This document shows, piece by piece, positions 22,695 to 31,500 of a stretch of 62,500 nucleotides of DNA (positions within the stretch are counted from its first letter, which is position 1; every line of letters starts with the position of its first letter). The notes below the pieces were generated by a model. That model worked only from the letters and a program-made list of their open reading frames with translations, ran no database searches and was not told the DNA's origin. A program made the position numbers and the translations under genes. Origin of the DNA: Prorocentrum cordatum (lineage: Eukaryota > Sar > Dinophyceae > Prorocentrales > Prorocentraceae); contig CAUYUJ010019274.1 of assembly GCA_963575745.1 (NCBI GenBank), forward strand, positions 1 through 62,500, given 5' to 3'.

Positions 22695-23225
22695 TGGCCC
22701 CGGAGCGGTGCAAGACACCTTCAAGACGGCCCAATGTGGCCCCCAGACTGCCCAATGGGCTCGCAAGTTGTCCCGGGAGAGCCCCAAGAGCACCCAAGAA
22801 GGAACAAGGTGGCAAAATCGTCCCACCCCCTTCGGGGAACACATATATGTTTAGCAGCTTCGCTTCTCGAGCTGCCCCGGGAAGCCCTCAAGATCGCTCC
22901 AAGATAACCCAAGAGGTCCTTAAGCGTCCAAGACGGTTCAAGATAGCTCGAGACTCCCCAGAGGGCGCCAAGAGAGCCTCAAGCAGGGGAACTCGAACTG
23001 ATATTCCGCGCTCTCCGCCCTAAGACGACCCCCGAGATCGCCAGCAGGCCTCCCAGGGGCCACCCAGAAGCCCCAGGAAGCCCCCGAGAGGCACAAAGAG
23101 GGCCCAGAAAGCCCCCAAGAGGCCCCGAGAGGCCCCAAGACACCCCCAAGAATCGCCTCCAAGAGGCTGCCGAGAGGCCACCAAAGAGATCCCCACAGGC
23201 ATCAAAAAGACCTCCGACATACAAC
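22695..23225 (+). repeat. CCAAGA-NGGCCC dispersed repeat, copy 4
   Basis: Degenerate AAGA/GGCC units; shares its middle section with the copy at 21,690-22,230. Confidence 0.8.
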
Positions 23226-23279
23226 ATAGGCACAATGGCGGGATGGGCCGAAGGCCACTGAATATGTGCATATGTATAT

Positions 23280-23719
23280 AGGCATGCATATAGTCATCTG
23301 CACACACATACATGCATGCATGCATGCATACATACATACATACATACATACATACATACCTCCCGCCCGCCCTCCCTACCTAACTACCGACCGACCGACC
23401 TACCTACCGACCTAACTACCTACGTACACACACACACATACATACATGCTTACATACATACATGCATACCGACCTACCTATATACGTGCCTACATACGTA
23501 CATGTATGTATAAATATATATACATGCATACATGCATGCATGCATGCATACATACATGCCTACACACATACATATATATATATATACATACATACATACA
23601 TACATACATGCATAGGTACATACCTGCATACCTACATACAGACATACATACATACATACATAAGTATATATATACATACATACATACATACATACATACA
23701 TACATACAGACAGACAGAC
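23280..23719 (+). repeat. CATA/CAGA tetranucleotide array, insertion target of the LTR element
   Basis: CATA repeats with CCTA/CCGA sections, ending in CAGACAGACAGAC directly against the LTR at 23,720. The same CAGAC resumes directly after the other LTR at 41,692. Confidence 0.95.
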
Positions 23720-23915
23720 TGTGTATGGGGTTGAAGTACCAGGGTACAGAACCCCTGGTCCGTTGGTAGAGAGGTGGAGGGATAGATGGATATCTTTCCC
23801 TCCCACGCGATCAAGGTACGATCGCTCCAACTCAGTACCTGAGCCCAAACGGCCAGGTGCGGGAGAGGTAAGGATAAGGAGTAGATATGAGGGTATTACA
23901 CGGGTTCCATACACA
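23720..23915 (-). repeat. 3' LTR of the large element
   Basis: 196 bp, about 98.5% identical to the LTR at 41,496. It abuts the polypurine tract on its inner side and the CAGA/CATA microsatellite on its outer side. Confidence 0.96.
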
Positions 23916-23926
23916 CCCCCCGTCCC
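23916..23926 (-). promoter_or_regulatory. Polypurine tract
   Basis: Minus strand GGGACGGGGGG directly before the 3' LTR, with one C interruption. This is the expected plus-strand priming site. Confidence 0.8.
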
Positions 23927-24662
23927 GAATCCCGCCCGTGAAGGCAGGACTCGGGATCAGCAGGATGGAATCCGTAACCTCTGAACTCCTTTACCTTAAG
24001 TCTGAAAGGCAGCTGGGCTAAAAGTCAGCGGAGCCCAGTTGCAAGTTGAGGTAAGAAGAGATACCTTGGGTCATTTTTCATTCTCCAGGCGGACTTTGCC
24101 GCCCCCTCGGTGCGCCCCCCAAAACGCTTCGGCGCTCGAGGGAGGAGAAGAATGAGACAAAGGTAGGCGGAGAAAGAAGATCTGAGCACCAAGGCAACAT
24201 GTAAACTGCCTCGCAAGATTTGCGAGGCAGGTGTTGCCACCAGCTAGCAGATTATTCTCGACGCAATATTGTTAAATTGTTAAAATATGCATGCTAAGAT
24301 CGTGTTGACGAACACAATCTTGAAATCAAACACAAGTCTGCCTAAAAGCAAATGTATGCCAAGATCGCGTTGACGAACACGATCCTGAAAGAAATGCAAA
24401 TCTGCGTTAAAGCAAGTACCTGGCCAGGAGAAAATGTCGTGTTGATGAACACGAAAATGATGTATAAAAATCTGTGTGGCGACTCCCGTTGGCGTTGCTC
24501 CTTAGGAGGCTGCCTCGGTGATCGCAAAAGATATCTATATGTGTGTATGGCCACTTGTGTGAATGATTGAAGTGGCCTAAAAGAATGTTTTAGCCACCGC
24601 TCAAGGCGAACTTTGATGAACGGAAGTTCTGCTCTTGAGCAGTGGGCCTTGCGGCCGACTCA
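23927..24662 (-). promoter_or_regulatory. 3' untranslated region of the large element with repeated small hairpins
   Basis: Non-coding between the last ORF and the polypurine tract. Three related palindromes lie at 24,296-24,321 (AAGATCGTGTT / AACACAATCTT), 24,361-24,386 (AAGATCGCGTT / AACACGATCCT) and 24,438-24,453 (CGTGTT-GATG-AACACG). They share a GACG or GATG loop. Packaging, dimerisation or 3'-end formation are possible roles. Confidence 0.7.
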
Positions 24663-25388
24663 CTACGCGTCGCCGTCCCTGTAGAACCTGCGGTCCCACA
24701 CCCTCTGACCGTTGTGCGTCACGTAGCTTGTCGTAAACGTTGCCCAAGTTGTCCTCGGGATCCAGTTGCGGAACCAATCGTTGTACGTGATATCCTGGAT
24801 GTACACATACTCGTCGTTGTTGATCGCAATGTAGATCCAACATTTGATGTAGTAACTCCAGCATCGAAGACCCCAATCGCTGTCCTCGAGGTTGTGGCGC
24901 CAGTAAGCAGCGTAATCAGATGTACGTGCTCTCTTGGCGCGCGGCATCGCGGGCATGTAGTCCTCCGCGCCTGAGGCGCTGGATGCAGCGGCGTCGCCAG
25001 GAGCAGGGCGCGGCGGCGGGCGCGGCGGCGGCCGCGGCTCCATGGCGTCATCGGACTGTTGGGAGTGTGTATCTGGATCGGTTCTCATCCCTGTACTACC
25101 CCCCCTTTGGTCGGTGTGTGACGGATCGAGGGAGCCTATCAGTTCGTTGGCAATCGCGGCAAGCTTGCGCTGGGTGAACTGTTCGCGGGTTCCGTCCCTC
25201 CGAGGGAGAGAAACCGTAATCAGTCCGCGCGCCTGCCGCGTCTGCCCGTCAATGCGTCCCTCGTTCAGCCACCACTTTCTCCGACCAGCCTGTCCTGTCC
25301 TAATACTGACGTCAAGGATGTCCCACGCGTCGCGCATGTCCTCGACGGTCCAGGGCTTCTTGCCGACATTCACGCGGGCGCCTGTCAT
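24663..25388 (-). CDS. 3'-terminal small ORF of the large LTR element, unknown
   Basis: 241 codons starting with ATG, in the same frame as the preceding ORF but separated by its stop and 66 nt. The N-terminal third is compact and basic (KKPWTVEDMRDAWDILDV). The middle is Pro/Ala-rich disordered sequence with a basic PRAKRART patch that could be a nuclear localisation signal. The last 80 residues are rich in Trp, Tyr and Asn without a transmembrane helix. It could be an accessory protein expressed from its own message. No homolog recognised. Confidence 0.55.
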   Translation of the reverse strand: MTGARVNVGKKPWTVEDMRDAWDILDVSIRTGQAGRRKWWLNEGRIDGQTRQARGLITVSLPRRDGTREQFTQRKLAAIANELIGSLDPSHTDQRGGSTGMRTDPDTHSQQSDDAMEPRPPPRPPPRPAPGDAAASSASGAEDYMPAMPRAKRARTSDYAAYWRHNLEDSDWGLRCWSYYIKCWIYIAINNDEYVYIQDITYNDWFRNWIPRTTWATFTTSYVTHNGQRVWDRRFYRDGDA

Positions 25389-25454
25389 CTGATGATGGAA
25401 CTTGAGGTCGTTGAGAAAGCGTTATATGATGTTGGCGAATGGGTAGCACAGAGG

Positions 25455-27287
25455 TCAGTCGTCCTCGGATTCGCCCATTAATCTGCATTCGTGTGCAGGC
25501 GGGCTACCGGCTTCGACCCACTTCTGATACCTCTTTTTGGACGTATTGGCCAATCTCCGCAACTGATCTTTCTCTGTGCCTATGTGCGATCGCGCACCCG
25601 TCATAATGACGTGTGCGCCATCCTTCATGTATCTCGCGACCTGGTCCTCGGACAACGTCGTCTTGATCCAGTTCGTCAACTTCTGGAGGTACGCGAGGTC
25701 ACTCTGTGTGGCGGTGCTCTTACCTGTGGCGCCTACGGCCACAGTGTATTGCCAACATATATCACAGAGTGTGCCGTCACCTGTGACGATCCCGAGGGAC
25801 AGATCTCGACCGCAATTGTTACAGAGCGGTATGGGATGCAAGATCGTCTCGGGGGCCCCTGCCGAAGTCAGGTGATCGCGGGATCCCCAGCGGGTGTCCT
25901 GACCGCGAGCGAGGCTCTGACCGATCTGATTGATCGCCTCACGATTGATCTCGGTGTTTGGTCTGGAAGCGATCGATCTGCTTAAACCCTCGATCTCGAT
26001 CCGAGACAACCTTTCCCCTGGCAGTCCTTTGTACTCTATCTTGACGTTGTCGGTATCCTCAGTACCGCCATGGCATACGTTCTCCTCACGAAGACGGCGA
26101 GCCTGCTTCTGCAAGGTAGCCTCGTTGTCGCCCTCCTCGCGCTTGAGTCCCGTCTGCTCGGCTATGATACGTACCATAGTTTCCTGATCGGGAGCTGCAG
26201 AGGCAACACTGCCTGGGTCCTGGGGAATATCCTGCCCAGCGCCTTGCTCTCGAGGCGCAGCAGGTGTTTCCACCAGCTCTTCCCACACAGGAAAATCTGG
26301 ATTACCGTATGTCGCAGTACAATTTTTGAATAGGTCACGCAATGCCTGAAGTGCAGGATGGTTGTCATGGATGACTTCCTTGGCGAAATCTGGTAGTTCC
26401 ACAATACTATCTTTCAAGATGTTCTGGTATACTTTGGAAATCCATTGAAAGATGCCTGCGGTCGACTCCTCGATAGTCTCAGGGTCGAGGTAGTGTACCA
26501 ACTTTTTGAAGAAATGATCTGCACCACAATTGGGTAAGTCACGTGCCCACTTGTGGGTATGATTGTAGTTCAAATGATATGACTCCGCATTCCATGCTTT
26601 CGATCCAAATCGAATTTCGAATTGTAAATGTGACTGAATTTTGTCCATTACGATTCTGTCTGCGCCACTGTGTATCTCGATGATCTGCCTCATCTTGATC
26701 ATAGGCGAACCCACCAATAACGCCGATGTCCAACAATACACGCGGCAATCATCAGACTGTCTAATCCATCTTGAATCCTCGTCGGGGTCGCAATCTGGAT
26801 GGCCAAGGAAATTCGATGGCGGATCAATGATGTTGTCAAGGATGCTTGCCTCAATCTGCTCTTCTGCTTGGATGTCTGCCGAGAGGTCTGCTCTCATGTT
26901 GTCGTTCGCAGCTTTCTCATCTGCAGTAAGAACGATATTTGATATGTCCACGATTACGGTGATCAGTGGATCATGCGATGATGCTGTACCCTGTCGAGGA
27001 ATGTCGCCCGTTTGAGCGTTGTCCTCGGCAGGCGTGGCCACCAGCTCGTCTGGATCAGGTGTCCGTGGAGCGGGCCTTCTTGGTGGTGTACGCGGAATAC
27101 GTGGTCTATGGATGCTAGGCATTCCAAGGTATGGTAAGCTGCCGCTAACCTTGTGCTGCAGTATCTCCTCGCTGCATGATGTCGGGCCTTTCAGGGCAGT
27201 CTCCATCCATGTTGGATCGATGGCATGTTCTTCGATACGAATCGGTAATGCAAAAAACAACACCCTTGAGGGGCATGCTTTTGTCAT
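25455..27287 (-). CDS. Unknown accessory region with zinc ribbon, large LTR element
   Basis: 610 codons overlapping the previous ORF over 27,145-27,287. A +1 change near the A6 run at about 27,250 joins them plausibly, so this was probably the polyprotein C-terminus. Low-complexity Pro/Arg stretch at 58-85, acidic helix near 120-150, and a conserved-looking block at 160-335 with His and Trp residues but no family I know. A zinc ribbon CNNC (489-492) and CDIC (508-511) follows, then a charged tail ending GESEDD. No membrane segment is seen, so it is not an obvious envelope protein. Confidence 0.6.
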   Translation of the reverse strand: MTKACPSRVLFFALPIRIEEHAIDPTWMETALKGPTSCSEEILQHKVSGSLPYLGMPSIHRPRIPRTPPRRPAPRTPDPDELVATPAEDNAQTGDIPRQGTASSHDPLITVIVDISNIVLTADEKAANDNMRADLSADIQAEEQIEASILDNIIDPPSNFLGHPDCDPDEDSRWIRQSDDCRVYCWTSALLVGSPMIKMRQIIEIHSGADRIVMDKIQSHLQFEIRFGSKAWNAESYHLNYNHTHKWARDLPNCGADHFFKKLVHYLDPETIEESTAGIFQWISKVYQNILKDSIVELPDFAKEVIHDNHPALQALRDLFKNCTATYGNPDFPVWEELVETPAAPREQGAGQDIPQDPGSVASAAPDQETMVRIIAEQTGLKREEGDNEATLQKQARRLREENVCHGGTEDTDNVKIEYKGLPGERLSRIEIEGLSRSIASRPNTEINREAINQIGQSLARGQDTRWGSRDHLTSAGAPETILHPIPLCNNCGRDLSLGIVTGDGTLCDICWQYTVAVGATGKSTATQSDLAYLQKLTNWIKTTLSEDQVARYMKDGAHVIMTGARSHIGTEKDQLRRLANTSKKRYQKWVEAGSPPAHECRLMGESEDD

Positions 27288-28599
27288 TATACCAGATATT
27301 TACCCATCGTAAACCGTAGTTGAGAATAGGTACTAGTACCGCAAAGAACTTGTCGAAGATGCCGAAATGTATGATTGGACCATATATGTGTCCCTTGGAC
27401 AAGGCAATCTTGGTATTGTGATTGCCTTTGGGCCAGTGGTTGTCGTAGTGGAAGCATTTGGTAGAACCCCAATTCTTAATGACAATGAAGTCGCCCATTC
27501 GAACATCGTTAAATGCAGGACGACGATCCCAATCTTTTTGCATGATCTTTGATGTGATTGGTCGAAGAGCTTCACGACAATGTGATAATGCAATTAACCA
27601 TTCTTTATCATCTGCTTTGTGATTGGTCTCCTGAATCATAGCGCGTACTATTTGCTCGTCCAAGGCGTCCTCTGCGGATGTACGGCCAGCAGGGGTTTCC
27701 CCCGGCCTGGCCGAGGGTGCTGATGCTGGCGTCGTCCTTGGAGGCTCCATGTCGTGGTCGGGGCCGATAGGTGCCAATCCAGGTGGGTCGTCAATAAGTT
27801 CTCCAGGGAGGCAGGCGCAAATCTCGCACTTGCTCAATGGCTCTCTGGCTGCCAATGGCGGGTAGTCCCATGGGTCGCCGTCTGGCCACAACTGCTGGCC
27901 ATGCATGTGGTGTGGTTTGAGGCGGCGAATTGCAATAATTGCCGAAGATGGTACCACGTCCTCAGTCATGATAGCGCCCTGAGCACCCAGACAAAATCTG
28001 CAACCTGCTTTTGTGGCGATTTCCATGTTGATCACCAGCTCGACTTCGTTCTTGTAGCTGTTGAACTTGTACGACTCCACTGAAGTATGTGGGTTCTTTT
28101 GAACATTGTTCAAGTATGTGCTAGAACTGAAGAATGCCTCAGATCGCTGCGATGGTTTGTAATTTCTGTCTCTCTGAGAATGTGGTTCAACATATCCAGG
28201 AATGATCCCTGTCTTCAATATGTTCTTCCAGGCACGGGATGCTGTGCCATGATGGAGATACTTGATATCTGTCCACTGTAAGCTCTCCCATCCCATATTC
28301 CATGGCTTTGAAGATGGGTTGACACAACTGTGACCACCAACGCACCGAATAGCAATAACGCTGTTCCAGTCAAAAGTGCTGGGGTCACCTCCGCCAGGGA
28401 TCGGCTTGGCGTATATCTCGATTCTGTTTTTCTGCGGGTCAATATGCTTCTGGAACGCACGAATAATGAATATCGGATAGCAGTCGTTCCAATCGGTGTA
28501 TCCATCATTTTCACCGTCTTTCTTGAAATGTGCCACTGCCGCTTCCATGGATGGTCCATTGTGTCTTTCTCTGCGATCTCGGAATTTCCATTCGACCAT
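27145..28599 (-). CDS. Tpt1/KptA-like RNA 2'-phosphotransferase domain (C-terminal lobe)
   Basis: 484 codons from the first Met. The frame is open back to a stop at 28,675 and continues the preceding ORF after a -1 change near there. Motifs of the Tpt1/KptA fold occur in order: AIRCVGGHS (R85; family IRAxQGHS), LHHGTASRAWKNI (116-119; family HGT), SQRSEAFFSSS (R152; candidate for the R-x-HIHLS arginine) and RFCLGAQGAIMTEDVVP (201-217; family FxxSxNGVxLT). With LRHE from the preceding ORF the catalytic Arg-His-Arg-Arg set appears present. Known members use NAD+ to remove an RNA 2'-phosphate. The LRH-to-IRC distance is about 125 residues, longer than in KptA. The C-terminal 200 residues are unrecognised. 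Confidence 0.72.
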   Translation of the reverse strand: MVEWKFRDRRERHNGPSMEAAVAHFKKDGENDGYTDWNDCYPIFIIRAFQKHIDPQKNRIEIYAKPIPGGGDPSTFDWNSVIAIRCVGGHSCVNPSSKPWNMGWESLQWTDIKYLHHGTASRAWKNILKTGIIPGYVEPHSQRDRNYKPSQRSEAFFSSSTYLNNVQKNPHTSVESYKFNSYKNEVELVINMEIATKAGCRFCLGAQGAIMTEDVVPSSAIIAIRRLKPHHMHGQQLWPDGDPWDYPPLAAREPLSKCEICACLPGELIDDPPGLAPIGPDHDMEPPRTTPASAPSARPGETPAGRTSAEDALDEQIVRAMIQETNHKADDKEWLIALSHCREALRPITSKIMQKDWDRRPAFNDVRMGDFIVIKNWGSTKCFHYDNHWPKGNHNTKIALSKGHIYGPIIHFGIFDKFFAVLVPILNYGLRWVNIWYNDKSMPLKGVVFCITDSYRRTCHRSNMDGDCPERPDIMQRGDTAAQG

Positions 28600-31500
28600 T
28601 GCTTTAAATGATTTCCAATTGCTTGGAATATTCCAATCATTCTTTGTTGTTTTGTCCCAGATATTATTACGTCGTCATGAAATTGGTTGATCCAAAACTT
28701 TTTGCAGTGAATCTCGTGGCGCAACATAGTCGTGATGTCTTTGCTCATGTATTTGTTTGTTCCCAGCCATTCTTCATCAATTAGCCCAGGACCATAACGT
28801 ACATCGTCGTAATGTGGCAATGGTATCCATTTCCACTCTGGGAAACAGCCAGACTGTGCGATGTCAGGCGCATGAGCAATTACACTACCATCATGCAGTA
28901 GCTGCTCGTACCACTCCTGGTCTTCGATGCAGGCAAATCCATTGGTCGCTTTCGTGCCCCGCAACATTGGGCACATGTATGGATGGTCATCTTTGACGCC
29001 TGCTTGTAGCTTCCATTCGCGAATAGTGCATGAGTTGTCGAAGATCCCGAGCTTGCTGGTATCCTCGCGCATGGAACGCTCACAGCTGTCCTGCCATGAC
29101 AATATATTCATCTCATGTGGAGAAGGCTCCTCCTCAGCAGGAGTTGCCTCCAGCTCCATTGCCTCAAGGTCGGTGCCGTCATCAGGGATCGGTACCGCCT
29201 CAGCTTTTGCGAGATGATATGCTGGTTGTTGTTCTGCTTTAGGCTCTGGAGTCGATGGTTGCGACGCTTTTATCGATTGCGGTCCAGGTTGCAGTGGATC
29301 AGGCAGTGGGCCTGGTGGGGCTGGCTGTGCTATGTCGTCAGCTGCCTTCCATACGGATGTAGGAACATTAGGGTCATGACCCAAAGCGACTCGATCCAGT
29401 GCATTCTGTTTGAAGAATGTTTTGCATGCCTCAATGTTCTTCTCGTTCTCGGCAGCTGGGCCGATGCGGTGAGAAGACAATCTGTTTTCTTCTGCAATGA
29501 GTCTTGATTTGGTCGCATTATCGTCTCCATCCAAGTCTTTGATCTGATGTAAGAATTGCTCGAATACAACCCAAGTAACTGCATGTGCATCTTCAACAGT
29601 TTTGACGATCTTGGGTTCTAGAAGTTCATCTTTCTCAAGAGAATGCCAAGATGCCCAAGCCCCAGGGTATTCTTTGATCAACAGCATAAGGTACTGGAAT
29701 AAGTCGTTGTATGCAATAACCCATGGATCATTATCAGGAAGGGTTTGGTCAGGATCGCCAGGGTCAGGTGCTGGCGTACGCGTCGACCTTCCAGGAGTCG
29801 GCTCAGTGGTGTCGCCCGTCTCGGCAGGCAGTGATGCCGGCAATGTGCCCTCGGCACATGACGCCATCCACGCACAATGAGCCATCTCGTTTGCCGTCTG
29901 TGTCATCAACGTTGTGAGGCTGAGGTCTCTTTTCCATTCGTTTGTCAACTTTTCTCTGAAGTTGAGGGCTGCCATGATTTCTTTGGCCTGTGTGTAGGCC
30001 TGGTTGTCCGTGACAGCAGTCAGCAATGGCGGCCTGAATGGATATGGCTGAGAAGGAAGAGACTGTATTAATGCGCAAAAATTGCGATAGCATACTGCGT
30101 CGCAGAATTGCGTTGTAAACATTGCCATGTTGTGGTTGTTCTGTTTGGCGTGCCAAGCCTGCGGGGTAACCCTGTCGTACGTATCCACCCAATGGTCGGA
30201 TGGAAGAACAGTGATACCACGGCTCTGCATGATAGTGATCAAGTCGCTCGTGTGGTGATCAAAGTTCGGGTGTACGCCCCATTGCGCTGCTTTTCCAGGT
30301 CCCATGACCGTGGGGCAGCGAAAATACTGCATCACATCGACAAAACGTGAGACGTCCACGAGCACGTGCACGGGCATGAGCGTCGGGACGCCGCCCTCAC
30401 ATTCCATCTTTTGGAGCTCGTGTACGTTGGTAGGAGCACGACTGTGATGTCGGCGCATGTCGATGGTGTTCTGTCCAGGATTGGCACATGCGATGTCGTT
30501 CGCACTCCATACCACCATGGCATTGAGTCCCCTGTGATAGTGTCTTTGTTTTATGGATGATGGGAAATCATTGGCCCAGTATTCCCAGATGGTCTCGTTC
30601 AACTCGCGCCACTTCTTGATGGAAGCGTTGTCGCTTTGAAACATGAGGCCTCTGGCTTCGCGGATCTTCCTGATCATATTGCGCTGCTCGAGACTGTTCT
30701 CAAACTGATTGTTGAGAAGAGCGTGGATACGGCTTCCCTCTTTCTCGAAACGTTGCTTGCGTAGTTCCTCCATTCCGCATCGTACGCCTTCATAACCAGC
30801 TTCAGGCAAGAGAACGCAATCTTGACCAATCGGCGTGTCATTCTGTCTGAACCATTCCCTGTAATTGCCAAAAGAGAATGCCCACATCATGATGTCGTCG
30901 CGAATCATGGTCGACAGGTGCTCAAGAGTAGCGCCACCCATGTATTCCGCGCGGTTAAGGCACGGCATGAATAGCGGTACAAGAGCAGTATTTGATGCTT
31001 TGGCGAGGTCGATTCTCTTCTGGGCGGCGTTGAGCTCGTCGATACCGAAGGTGGGGTACTTCTTGTGGTTTGCACCCTTAGCCCCTTTCTTCGGATGCAT
31101 GATCCATGTTGAGTCCGTGTATAAGTTGGTCCAGTCGTACGCATGACCCGATAGCCCAAATGCATGATGCAATAGGAATCCCAAGTCCTCTTGTATGAGG
31201 GAGTGCCACCCATTGTCTGACAATAGGGAAGAAACCAAGCGACCACCACAGAAAGCACTGTATTTTGCGTGGTCCAGCTCAAATGGGTCAACATCATTGC
31301 CAGGAGTCATGCCAAGGTCATTCGAACCCATGTGGTCAGCAGCGTCGCCGAAGAAGTCGTTGCCCTCGTTGTATGGTGTCCAACGATAGGTACGCTCTGT
31401 ATATTGTGGATCACCCAATATCGCCACCCAACCATTCGGATGGTCGGATGGTGTTGCCACCGTCTTGGAGTTTGATCCGATACTTCCAAAGCCTCCGCGC

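Noticed and set aside
23750-23830. A-box and B-box-like words in the LTR (TGGTAGAGAGG, GGTACGATCGC)
   Set aside because: Spacing is tRNA-like but both words deviate from consensus and the LTR needs a polymerase II promoter; not enough support for a polymerase III promoter.
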